In this document: positions 45,667 through 56,326 of the stretch, in pieces
How the letters are laid out: every line of letters begins with the position of its first letter
Position numbering within the stretch: the first letter of the stretch is position 1
DNA from: Cryphonectria parasitica EP155
Taxonomy: Eukaryota; Ascomycota; Sordariomycetes; Diaporthales; Cryphonectriaceae
DNA: 64,000 nucleotides
Assembly (NCBI RefSeq): GCF_011745365.1
Contig: NW_024468915.1
Span: 1,900,653 to 1,964,652, forward strand
Direction: 5' to 3'
Program-made: the position numbers and the translations under genes
Notes under the pieces: generated by a model
The model's input: the letters and a program-made list of their open reading frames with translations, nothing else
Databases searched by the model: none
What the model was told of the DNA's origin: nothing

Positions 45667-46366
45667 GAATGGCCAACAACGTCGCCTGTCTGTCTACTTA
45701 ATTATGGCAGGAGGAAGAAGGAGAAGGGAAGGAAAGAAGAGAAATAAGACAAAAAAGAAAAGAAGAAAAAAAATGGTGAGAATGAGTCACTTCACATGAC
45801 TTTAGATTAATTTTGGAGGGCTTGGATCATCTTGGCTGAAAGGTGCGACGGAGTACCTTCTTACTGACAGACGATCTTCACACTCTGAAAGGGCTAAGAT
45901 AACTCATCGGCTACTTGGCGATTAGTAGTCAAAGCTCGCTGGTCTTATTGGAAAGTAGATTCAAGACTAAGAACTAAGGGCTCGTTAGTTATATGAAGTA
46001 CTTACAGGCTGCCGCTACTCATCAGCCCAATATCTCTAGGGCAACATCAAGTACGTCCTCGACTGTTCAATAATGAAAAAATGACATAAAAACTCCAAAG
46101 AATCTACCTGCCAAAATCTTTCCATAAAAAACTGTGTATTGTGGTAATTTATTTGTATCGAACAGCAACTTAATTCGCACACCAACTTCCCTTCCTCTCG
46201 TGCTAACCAACATCAAAATCCGTCACCTCCTGGCCCGGGAGGTTGTTCAGTTTTTGGAATCCTATACATATACAATATTGATTTGTATAATTCATCGAAC
46301 CTTTCTACAGGATATACACTCTAGCACATTCATTTGTTTCCAAAGCAATACCCATACAAACACAAT
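45667..46366. other. Intergenic before F-box-like gene
   Basis: A 700-base gap in plus-plus orientation. An A/G-rich segment follows the stop (about 45710-45775), and a TGAGTCA-containing word occurs near 45785. No gene is supported. Confidence 0.5.
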
Positions 46367-47829
46367 ATGGCCACACCCGCCCTGGCCTCCTCCGAACAGG
46401 GAGAGACCATCTCGTCGGAGCTGGCAAGGCCAACACTGCTCGACTTGCCCATCGAGACCCTGGAGGAGATCTGCTCCTCGCTACCCCTCCAAGACAAGAG
46501 GTCCATCCGCCTGGTCAAGTGGGACTTCGCCGATGTTGGCGCACGCACGCTGTTCCGACGTTTGTTCTGGTGCCCCTCTATTGCCCTCCCTCCCTCTTGC
46601 TTCCACAACAAGAATGACCGCGTCACTGGATGGAGAGAAGTTAGCTCACATAACGTTCTTTTCACACAGATATTAAGCTCTACGTCAACGGAGAGAGCTT
46701 CCGCAAATTCGAAGCAGTCTGTAATCACCCAGTATTTGCACGCTACGTCCAGTCTGTGGTCTTCGACACCCGTGCGATACAAATCACCATGAGTAGACCA
46801 CCTGCAATGAGCATCATGCAGAGCAGTGATCAGGCGCCGAGCACGATATCGGCGAGTCCGCTGGACAAGGCAGAGCCGATTTGCACTAAATACGCCAAAC
46901 TTCTCCATTTTGTTACAGAGCAGTCCGAGATCGTGAGAACAGGTCGTGATTACGACTTGTTCATGGCCTGCCTCCCCAAGCTGATCGCCCTGAAGGACGT
47001 CACACTCGGTCCGCCAGGGAATAGCCGCGAGACGATACCAAATGACGGGCCGTTTGAGTATTGGCGACAGCGCGGAGAGACGTGGGTCGCTTCTCAAGGC
47101 CTACGTTCCTCCCGCGAACCGCCCTGTCCGTGTGTCAGGCTCACATTTCCTGTCTACGGCTTTATGCACCCAGAGCGGAATCCCGAGAGGTGCATCGTGA
47201 GTTTCCTCAAGGCTTTGAGGTGGTGCTCGTTTCGCCTCAAAAGTCTCGCTATCATCAACGTGGACAATTTCATGATCCATGTGCTCACGCGGCGCAAGTA
47301 TGGCCTTGGTGCTCCATGTTTACAGGAGGTGACCAACTTCACGCTCAAGCTGTGGCAGCGAGGACCCGCCGAGCGCCGCTGGAGGAAGGCCGTCAGTACC
47401 GTCCCCATGCTGACCGGGCTCATGGCCTGGCAGAAACTGTGGAGGGTGCTGGAGAAGATGCCCAGTCTTAAACACATCATGCTGGACCAGTTGAACGATG
47501 TCACCTCCAGCATGAAGGGAAGCTGGCACGAGAAGCACATACCGGTGCCCTTTGGTATGGTCTTTCAGCCCGATGTCCACATCGCCCACTTGGAAACACT
47601 CCGCCTCGGCAACTTTCAGCTCGGTGGGCTCGAGCTGACCCATTTCGTGAAACGACATCAAAGCACAATGACGGAGGTCTTTCTTGAGAGGTTACACTCC
47701 AGGACCATCTCAGGAGACATTAGAAGGTTTTCCTCGTCTGATATGGAGAATTTGAACCGTCGAAGAGAGGAGGAGAAGGAGAAGGGCAGGATAAACGAGT
47801 GTGGTTGCAAGGTGTGGATCAAAGTTTGA
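46367..47829 (+). CDS. F-box-like protein
   Basis: Predicted substrate adaptor for an SCF-type ubiquitin ligase. Exon 46367-46559, intron 46560-46669 (GTTTGT...ACAG) and exon 46670-47829 give 450 residues. The F-box-like motif is at about 22-60 (TLLDLPIETLEEICSSL, then RSIRLVKWDFADVGARTLF). Across the junction the protein reads LFRHIKLYVNGESFRKF and then FARYVQSVVFDTR, the typical continuation in fungal F-box proteins, which supports the weak GTTTGT donor. The remainder lacks clear leucine-rich repeats but has repeated LxxLxLxxF-like strands (TNFTLKLW, LKHIMLDQLN, LETLRLGNFQLGG) that may form a solenoid. The C-terminus is charged. Without the splice the first frame would end after 142 codons, so the intron matters to the call. 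Confidence 0.85.
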
Positions 47830-48385
47830 CGGTTTTTTTTTTTTTAAATCAGTCTTTCCATGCAGCTGGTGTGATAGCGGAACGGTAAGCATGGCTAGTA
47901 GAACCAGTGTAATTTGCCAGCGAGACGTATTATTTGTGCTTAAGTCTGGAATCCTCAAAACATACCCTTAACTGCTCGAGTGTTATCCAGAAGCCATTTG
48001 AAGGATATTTTCTAAAGCCGAGGTTTCTCAGAGATTCAAAGGGGTCTGTGAGAACTGCGTATTGGAAAATGGAGACCAATGATTTGGAATATGACCTCCT
48101 AAGATAGCGAGTTGCACGAGCACAATTAATTACTCCGCTTCCTAAGTCCCTCTCAGAGCAAGCGCCCTTTGAAAACAGACTGGCTGATTTCTAGTAGTCC
48201 AGATTGTGTCCTTCTTGATAGTTCACCAGATGAACCACATCAAATGACGAGCAGTGCTCATCAGACCTGAAAACATACTTAAACTTCGTAAGACTTGCAC
48301 CAGTGTCCTGTCAAGTTCTGATGAGCAAACGATGCTGAAGTTACCCAGCCCTCTCTTCATAGCAATGAGTGAACAGTCTCACAAG
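47830..48385. other. Convergent intergenic region
   Basis: A 556-base gap between the F-box-like gene and the cupin gene. It is AT-rich, with a T-run near 47834-47845, and no gene is supported. Confidence 0.55.
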
Positions 48386-48955
48386 CTACTGGCGGCTGGG
48401 CGGAAGAAAATTCAAATCCTTTCCCAGGTCCTCTGAAAGCGTCTTGCCTCCCACCTCGAGCGCCTGGCAGTCCTGCAGCACAAACATCATGCGCGCCCAT
48501 TTCGTGTCCGAGGCGTTCAGCCACTGGTGGTTGGTGGCCCTCTGCACAGCGACATCGCCCGCCTTCATGTGGTGCACCTCGCCCGAGTCCAAAAGCATAT
48601 CAATGTCCCCATCTAGCACGATCCCATAATCTAGACTCTGCGTCCGGTGCATGCCGCAGCGGTACCCCGGAGCGAAGTCGACGCAGCGGATGACCGTCCC
48701 GCCCGGGTTGACGAGGCCGGGGCCCTTTTTCATGACGGCGTTGTGGGCGGTGATGTCGGCCTCGTTGTTCAGGTCGGCGGGGAATTGGGAGGTTGTGTAG
48801 ACGACGCTGAAGGCCATCTTGTCGCCGTCGAGGGCTTGCCACTGGAAGGCGTCTGCGGACTGCACGACGGCCTTGGCTTCCGAGTCGTGCGTGGTGATGA
48901 AGCGCTTCTGCGCACTTAGTGGCGAGAGCTGGCCCGTGGATGACGAGGATGCCAT
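48386..48955 (-). CDS. Cupin-fold protein
   Basis: Intronless, 189 residues. The C-terminal two thirds fit a single cupin barrel: motif 1 is around GYRCGMHRTQSLDYGIVLDGDI (residues 97-118), with His103 and Asp109 where many cupins have HxH and Glu; motif 2 is GDVAVQRATNHQWLN (133-147), with His143 and Asn147. The full metal-binding set is therefore incomplete (one His lost from motif 1), so metal dependence is uncertain. No signal peptide is visible. The gene is divergent from the fumarylacetoacetase-like gene, with 463 bases between starts. Small cupins of this sort in fungi are often annotated only as RmlC-like; activity is unknown. Confidence 0.85.
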   Translation of the reverse strand: MASSSSTGQLSPLSAQKRFITTHDSEAKAVVQSADAFQWQALDGDKMAFSVVYTTSQFPADLNNEADITAHNAVMKKGPGLVNPGGTVIRCVDFAPGYRCGMHRTQSLDYGIVLDGDIDMLLDSGEVHHMKAGDVAVQRATNHQWLNASDTKWARMMFVLQDCQALEVGGKTLSEDLGKDLNFLPPSRQ

Positions 48956-49418
48956 GATTAGGGAGGATTGGAAATAAGAAGGAAGGAGGATAAATAGTCA
49001 GATTCTGGATTTTTCTGTGTGCGTGTGTAGAGTGAGTGAGACTTGAGATGATCGACAAGAAGAGACGTTGGACAGGAATCATGAACCCTTATTACACCTT
49101 CTCGGCATATTAATTACGTGTAAGCAGCCACTCCTGCATACGTGAACCCCGTAAGTCTCCGCACCGGTATGTAGTCAAAGGAGAGGAGGGGTAGAGAGCT
49201 CAGTTATTAACCGATGGCCAGGTTTCACCCAGTCACGACCTTTTTTCTCTCATTCAATATCGTGTCATCGTTAGGTGTATATGAAGCCAAAGCTCTCCAG
49301 TTTTACCGCCATATTCTTGGCTATTATTGCATTTTGTAGCACGATCAATAATTCTTGAAGTCCTTGCTTGCTTGCAGCGTTGAAAGTCACTACATTATTG
49401 CCTACTTACTTGGTAAAG
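48956..49418. promoter_or_regulatory. Shared divergent promoter, cupin and fumarylacetoacetase-like genes
   Basis: A 463-base gap between two divergent start codons with no coding potential. Such short head-to-head spacing often means joint regulation in fungi (inference). No specific factor site was recognised. Confidence 0.5.
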
Positions 49419-51078
49419 ATGGCGTCCTTCACTTCTGACCCAGACAGTCCTTTCACTATCTACAATCTCCCGTACGGCGTCATCACCTCCACAGAGAACA
49501 AGAACAAGCGATGCGCCACTACGCTAGGGTCCTTTGCAGTCGACTTAAGCGTGCTATATGCCGACGGCATCTTTGCGGGCGTACCGGGCCTAGACGAGAA
49601 CTTGTTTGCGCGTGTAAGTCATCATACATCATTGTCGGGATAAGGTTGAAACAAGAAGAAGAAGAACAAATGTCACCCTTGAAGATCGGTGAAGTGAGAT
49701 ATGCTGTTTCATGGTTTATTAACTGATGATCATAGGAATACTTAAATGCCTTCGCCGCTTTACCCAAGGCTTCACGAAAGCTTGCGCGCGAGAGGCTGAC
49801 GGAATATCTCTCCGGGGAAGAAGCGCATGCCTATCCGGCCTTTATACCCCTCAACGAGATCGAGAACCATTTTCCTATGGATACTCGCAACTTTTCCGAT
49901 TTCTATTGCTCTTTGGAGCATACCAAAAATGTGCGTGTCTCTCGACGATCTCCAGTTGTGCTCGCCCGCCTCTTCTGTACAGTTATTACCGAAATGAACG
50001 CCGTCCGCCCTGATAGTTAGCATCTGATCATGTCGACAGTGTACAGCGGTATTGCGCCAGGACGGTGTGATCAGTCCCAATTGGTTCAACGCCCCTATGG
50101 TTTACAATGGACGAACGTCGTCGCTGGTAGTCTCGGGTACGCCAGTCCACAGACCGTACGGCATCTTCCCACATCCACGCGCAGAGAAGCGGCAGCCGAT
50201 GTTCCAGCCAGAAACCCATATGGACTTCGAACTCGAGATGGGAGTATTTCTTTCCGAGGGCCTGTCCCGGGGCCAGAGGCTGAGAATTGGTGAGAGCAGT
50301 GACAAGGTGTTTGGCTTCGTGCTGCTCAACGACTGGTCTGCCCGGCAGATCCAGTTGTTCGAGATGGCACCGCTTGGTCCTTTTCATTCCAAAGGATCAG
50401 CAACCTCCATCTCACCCTGGATAGTCACCGTGGAGGCTCTAGAGGCAAGCATCTGCGCCAGACACGCGGACCAAGAGGTAGAGCCGCTGCCCCATTTGCG
50501 TTATCCTCATGAGGCGAGAGCGACATTCGATATTGAGCTCTCTGCCAAGATCATCCGTACGTCGTCCATGCCAAAGGATAAAAGTTGTATAATCGGGACA
50601 GTGTATCTTACGTTATTGCATCTGACACAGGAGATGATGTCTCGTATACCATCTGCGAGACCAATCTCAAGGAACTCTACTGGACCCCTTTCCAGCAACT
50701 CACGCACCTTGCCAGTGCTGGTGAAGGACTAGCAGCTGGAGACTTGTTCGGGACTGGGACGATTTCAAGTGACGTAAGTCAATGCTTTTTTCCCTTCCTT
50801 AATCTTTAGCAGGTTAAAAATGTATTAACCACCTGTGGATTCTGAGAACCGAGCAGCGCACGAATTCTCAAGGGGAAAAGACTGGGCTTGGCTGCCTCTT
50901 TGAGCGTACCAGTCCATCCAACTACCTGTCTTCCGCGCCCAAAGATGTTGCAGAATCGTTCCTGAAGGATGGGGACCGGGTAGTGATAGAGGGCTGGTGT
51001 CGTGAACCAGAAACAGGCAAGAAGCTTTTCGGATTTGGCACGTGTGAAGGAGAGCTTCTAAGGCCTGTCGAGGAGTGA
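49419..51078 (+). CDS. Fumarylacetoacetase-like hydrolase
   Basis: Family enzyme that splits fumarylacetoacetate into fumarate and acetoacetate at the end of tyrosine/homogentisate breakdown. Exons 49419-49613, 49736-49930, 50040-50556, 50631-50773 and 50857-51078 join in phase to 423 residues, the normal length. Residues matching the metal and catalytic set are visible: Asp120 and Tyr122 in FSDFY, general-base His127 in SLEHTKN, Glu194/Glu196 in ELE, Asp228 in LLNDWSARQ, Lys248 in GPFHSKGS, Thr in GTGTIS and Glu in CLFERTS. The linker sequence NAPMVYNGRTSSLVVSGTPV differs from the commoner LPVGYHGRASS form, and the motif after His is diverged, so this could be a paralogue acting on a related diketo acid. 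Its divergent neighbour is a cupin gene. Confidence 0.92.
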
Positions 51079-51686
51079 TGTGCGTCTGCGAAAGAATCTT
51101 GTTTCCCATCCATAGCCTCAGTATCATCATGATATGGACAGCTCGATGGTTGCTAGATGAACAACATTCTGCACAATTTTAAAAATCTCATTGTTGAGAT
51201 GCTGTGCTTTATCCATGCTGTGACCCATCTTCATCACTCAAGGCCGCGTAGATCTGACTACAATGACACATGAATATACACTTGGTTGAAGAGAAATACA
51301 AACCGAAGTCCTTCCTTCCCTTTGCCGCTAACCGCAAAGACATGGAAGCCGCCAGACCCTGACCCTGAGCCAGGCATCTCCCCAGCCACAGCAGGGGGGG
51401 GGGTATACATATTGTAGTGGCACTCAAGCCACAGTGCGTGGTAGCACCGCCACACTTCAAGGCAGCTGGGAGCTGCGCGTTACGAGCTGCGTTGCTGGAC
51501 GTCAGTCTGAAGCTCCCAAGTCCCAACCATCATCACCCAAAACTGCTTTTCCCTCCAGTCCTCTATCTCTCTCTCTTCCTCTCCACGAATCACACACGAC
51601 TCTCGCACCTCCATTTTACGAACATCATACCCTTGTCATTTGTTCTTTTCGAAGCGTCCTCATTCAAACACAGACCGACCATCACA
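51079..51686. other. Intergenic/leader before proteasome gene
   Basis: A 608-base gap in plus-plus orientation with a G10 run at 51394-51403. The last 200 bases are pyrimidine-rich and probably leader sequence. A yeast-type PACE element (GGTGGCAAA) was looked for and not seen. Confidence 0.5.
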
Positions 51687-52764
51687 ATGGTAAGCTATTA
51701 CAGATCAACCAGACTGCTGCTGCCCCTCCTCCAGTATCACAGGCTTACCATTTGGGCCCACAGACGTCGATAGGAACCGGTTACGATCTCGCCAACTCCA
51801 TCTTCTCCCCCGATGGCCGAAACTTCCAGGTCGAGTACGCTGTGAAGGCAGTCGAGAATGGCGGCACATCCATCGGCATCCGGTGCAAAGACGGCGTGGT
51901 CCTGGCGGTTGAGAAGGTCGTCACATCCAAACTGCTAAAGGCTGGCGCAAACAAGAGGATTGCAACTGTTGACAGACATCTGGGCGTTGTACGTTGGAAC
52001 CATCCGCATAAACACACACACTCACTCCCATTCGCTTTTTGCAAAGGACGTCGCATGATCTATAGGACAAGCGAAAGGCTGACAGCTCTTGAACCTTCCC
52101 CTTCTCTTTCCAGGTCTACTCCGGCATGATCCCCGACGGCAGACACTTCATCGACCGCGCACGCGACGAGGCCCGCTCCTGGCGCGACAACTTCAAGGCC
52201 CCCATCACGACCGCCGACCTCGCCTCGCGCATGGGCGGCTACCTGCAGGCCTACACCCTGTACCAGTCCGTCCGCCCCTTCGGCATCACTGCCATCGTGG
52301 GCGGTTTTGACAGCGAGCTCGAGCTGCCCGTAGACGGCCAGGTCGGATCAGGACCCTCGTGCGGCGCCGGCGGCAAGGTCCAGGACAAGAAGCACGGCGG
52401 TCCTTTTCTCTACATGATTGAGCCCTCGGGCATGTACTGGGGCTACTACGGCGCCGCGACAGGCAAGGGCCGCCAGGCCGCCAAGGCCGAGCTGGAGAAG
52501 CTCGACCTCGGCGGGGAGGGCATCACCCTCGAGCAGGCCGTCAAGGAGGCCGCGCGCATCATCCACACCGCCCACGACGACAACAAGGACAAGGAGTACG
52601 AGCTGGAGATGAGCTGGATCAGCGGCCAGGATGGCCCCACCAAGGGTCGGCATGAGGAGGTCCCCAAGAAACTCATCGAGGAGGCCCTCCGGTTAGCAAA
52701 GGAGAAGGACGACGAGGATGAGGAGGACGAGAAGAAGGATGACGACAAAATGGAGGAGGACTGA
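51687..52764 (+). CDS. pre10: 20S proteasome subunit alpha7 (Pre10/PSMA3 type)
   Basis: Structural subunit of the outer ring of the 20S proteasome. Coding exons are 51687-51689 (the ATG alone), 51764-51988 and 52114-52764, giving 292 residues. The N-terminus [20 protein letters not shown] and [10 protein letters not shown] is the proteasome alpha signature and matches alpha7/Pre10. Other blocks are [40 protein letters not shown] sequence (read here as LYQSVRPFG), and [13 protein letters not shown]. The C-terminus (about 260-292) is a long Glu/Asp/Lys tail, usual for this subunit. The start follows ACAATGGTAAGC, so the donor site begins right after the ATG; without this splice the frame would not start with the conserved N-terminus. 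Confidence 0.96.
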
Positions 52765-53076
52765 GGCTGTCTCCAGGCGGAAGTTTTCCCGGGGGGGGGG
52801 GGGGGGCAGGGAGACATAGCTCAGGCAATACGTACTCAGGCCGGGAGCTTCTCAGGTCTGCATACAGAATTGAGTGTGCTGTCTCAGTCTCGCAGTTGAT
52901 GAGTGTGCTGAAATCGCATCTTCATCAGCGCTTGTATCACCAGCATGGAACCGAAGTCGACGAAAACAGGCATGATAGAATAATGACATCTTTTCCCTTT
53001 TCGGACTCTGTGCTACATTGGAAGCTCCATAGGCTAGGAGAAGATTGATTTACAGATCGTTTGCGCACTTGCATCA
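52765..53076. other. Short convergent intergenic region with G16 run
   Basis: A 312-base gap between pre10 and the Pol5-like gene. It contains G16 at 52791-52806, only 27 bases after the pre10 stop. No gene is supported. Confidence 0.6.
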
Positions 53077-56000
53077 TCACTCCCCTTCCTCTTCTCCTTT
53101 CTCTGACGACCCCGTGGACGCCTTGGGCATGACCTTTGCCACCAGCGTCGGATGCGATTGTATCCATTGCGTCCAGTCCGAGATGATGGTCGAGAATTGG
53201 AAGCCGCCGCGCATGGCCCACTGCATCGCAAGCCCACCATACTGGTCCCAGATGGACTGGAACAGGCCCACATCCCGGGAGAGGAGGCTGTTGACGACCA
53301 GCAGGCTGGCTGTCGACGCAGTCTTCGCGTACGCATGCGAGTCGTCCTTGGTCATCTCTTCGTGGATCTCCTCGAGCAGTTTCTCCAAATCGTCCAGGTC
53401 AGCCTCGGTCTCCTGGCGTCGTCCCTCGTCCTCCTCGCTGCCCTTGACCTTCCTCTGCGCCTTGGGCAGCTCTGCTACGATGTTACCTGCCTTCTTGCTC
53501 AGGTCCTTCGTCTTGGTCGTGCGCATCAGCTGCAGCAACGGTATCAGGATGTGATATGCCAGCGGAGAGGTGGCCTCCTTGCGTGCGAAGATGGCTAGGA
53601 GATCCAGAGCGCGGTGTTTGAAGTTGACGACAGTCTCCTTTGCATCCCGGTTCTCCTTCTTCTTGTTGCTGTCGCGCATGCGCAGCTTGAATGTTGCTGA
53701 GAGCTTCTCGTCCAGGGCCATCATCTCGGAGTCGCTCATGTCTGAGTCTTCGTCTGAAGATTCGGCGTCCTTATCTTTGTCGAGGCGGTGGCTGTTGAGG
53801 AGGTTGGCGAGCGCGTCGTCGAGGTCTTTGTATTGTTCATCATGACCTTCGTCGTCGTCATCTTCTTCATCGTCCTCCTCTTCATTTTCGCTTGCTTCTT
53901 CCTCATCCTCGTCGTCTTCGTTGTTCGACTCGTCCTCAGCCTCAGCTCCTCCTATTTCTACAAACTCAACATCAGAGGCAATGCCAGAATCGTCATCGTC
54001 TTCTGCATCACCGGCCTCTTCTGCATCCTCCATGTCTGCATCCGTGTCAAACAGAGCCCGCAGACCCTCAGCGTTCTCGTCCGCTGCCAAGGTGTCTGTC
54101 AGAAGTGCTAATGCCTCTGCCGTCACGAGACCCGTAAAATTTTCAAATACACGCTCCGCGGTCTGTCTCAGCAGTGACGACGGGCGTGCGACCATGGCAA
54201 GCAGGATCTCGACAAGCAGCACCGAAACGTCAGCATCGTCGTCCTGCTGCTTGCTAAGGAGCTTCTCGTAGCATTGCGCCAAGTCGTTCAGAATCTCCAC
54301 CGCATCGGGCTCCTCATTGTAGAGCTGCAGTATCGCCACGGCATACAACAGAGCGAGCCCCTGGTACGCTCCACTCTTGTCATCTTTGGACTTCTTCGGC
54401 TTGGTCAGCTCCTGAAGTTTCTCGAGTGCCTCAAGCAGCTCCGCCTGCAGCTCGTCGTCCATCTCGACACTGCTCGAGTCGATCGACATGATAGCGCTGC
54501 AAAATTCGCTAAAGTCCTCGGGTCGCTTAACAAACTTGGCCAGGGCTGAGTTGAGCCGCTGCCTGAGGATGACTTTTGTCTTGTCGTTGAAGCCAGGCAC
54601 GGCTTCACCGGCTTTGGGATACGCGAGCTTCGAGAATTCCTGCAGGGCTGTACCACCAATGGACGAGGTTGCTGTGCTCTTCGCATTTATTTCTACCGAC
54701 ACCATGGTTGCTAGGCGGAAGAGATAGTCTGCATAAACCAGAAGATGGTTGTCGGGGTTTTCTCTGTGAACATCAAGTCAGCATCGTGTTCAGCTAGATA
54801 TGATGATGTGATATGTGTATAAGAACGTACCCATCAGAGGCCAGGACAAGCCGCCTCAAGATCTTGATAACCTCCGAGGAATGATCCGGTTTCAAACAAT
54901 GCAGCAGCCTGTCGACAGTCTTGCCATTGGTCTTTTGGTCAAAGTTGTAAACTCCATGCTTGCCAAGAAGCGCTTGCAGGACCACGGGCACGATATCTGG
55001 ATCCGACTCGGCAGCACGCTCGATCGCCTTGAGGGACTTGGTAGCGGCCCGATGCAGATAGCGGTCCTTTATCGCGGCTTGGTTAATCAGACAGATGGTG
55101 AGATTTTGTGAAAAGAGGTTGTCAATGATATGGGGGTATGACAGTCCCATCTCGAGGAATTTCTGAAAGATCATGAAGCCCGTGAACTTTTGCGGCTCAC
55201 TGGCTGTCTTGGAGAAGAAACCTTGGTCCACAACACGTGTCCAGAATTGCTTGAACTGCTCAGAAGCATTGCTGGACTTCGCAGCAGCCAATTTGACGTA
55301 GTGCGTCAGTATTATATCCCAGACAAAATGCAGTTGTGCCGTCCAGCTCGCCTGCTTCTGCTTCTCGGCGGTGTCCTGACCATACACTTCCTGCTTGCTG
55401 TTGTCTTTCAAGACTGCAGGAAGTTCGCCCAGGTATTTTGATGACAGGAAGTCTCGCCACGACTTGGAGGGTAGCTTGATCTTGGGGAACCGCTCGGTGA
55501 ATATCACTGTCAGCGCAACAGCCTCCGGGCTCTTAGCCCACCCGGCACCGTCGAGCTTCCGCAGGGTCTCCTCGGCAATGGCCTGGTCCATCTGCGGCGC
55601 CGTCTGCACAATGATCCAGGCACATTGTGGCTTCAGCCAGACCTTCTTCTTGGAGAGCTTCAGCAGCAGGTCCAGAATGGTGTGCCAGCGTGTGACATCG
55701 TCAAACAGAACTTTGGCGCGGACGAAGCACTCGATGCCAAAAAGCTGGCCAAAGTAATGATCCCTCTCTTCCTGGCCAGCGATGTTGCCCACAGGCTTCG
55801 TCCTCTCTGTGAGTGTCTCGAGTACGAAGTTGAAAGTTAACCCCCTGTACCTCTGGCCGCAGAGGTCCTTCTCGCCCCATAGTTGTTGCAGGATCTCGGT
55901 CAGCACGACGCTGAACCCCAGCCGTGAAGCCTTCCTACTGCTCGCCAGGCCTCGGAACAGTCGCTTCTCGAGGTGCCTATCGAGAGTGGACTCGGACACG

Positions 56001-56326
56001 CCCTCGCCGTCGAGGAGTTTCGAGATAATGACATCGGCAGCCTGCAGACGCTCATCGCTGTCCTCGCTACCCAGGTATTCGTAGAGAGGAGCCTCTATCG
56101 TGCGGTCTTGCTCGTTTGGAAACGTGGACTTGTCGGATAGAAGCTGCTTCTTCGAGGGTGGCTTGGCGGGAGCGCCACTGGCCTTCTTCTTGGGTTGAAG
56201 ACTCGGTGGCTTGGGGAGCTGTTGTTGTTGGGTGTCAGGCGCATCGTCGGTGGTCTTGATGCGTTTCTTTGAGGGTTCAATTGAGTTGGGGTTCTCCTTT
56301 TGGTGCTTTCTCTTCTGGCGAGCCAT
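53077..56326 (-). CDS. pol5: Pol5/MYBBP1A-like nucleolar protein
   Basis: Despite its polymerase-like name in yeast, Pol5 acts in rRNA transcription and ribosome assembly in the nucleolus. Exons 54831-56326 and 53077-54763 join in phase (GG|A) to 1060 residues, near the usual 1000-1020. The N-terminus is basic with a likely nuclear signal (MARQKRKHQK, PSKKRIK). Family blocks follow: FRGLASSRKASRLGFSVVLTE and RYRGLTFNFVLETLTER, GWAKSPEAVALTVIF, LPSKSWRDF, HFVWDIIL, and later YADYLFRLA, PKAGEAVPGF and LTDTLAADENAEGLRALFD. A long acidic region lies at about 730-830, followed by a charged helical C-terminus. No polymerase active-site motif is visible, as expected for this family. The start is the ATG right before the basic segment. 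Confidence 0.95.

Noticed and set aside
45006..45701. Alternative downstream frame of the Cys-rich gene via the AG at 45084
   Set aside because: This frame gives His/Arg-rich nonsense and loses the cysteines and membrane span; the AG at 45127 restores the conserved-looking frame.
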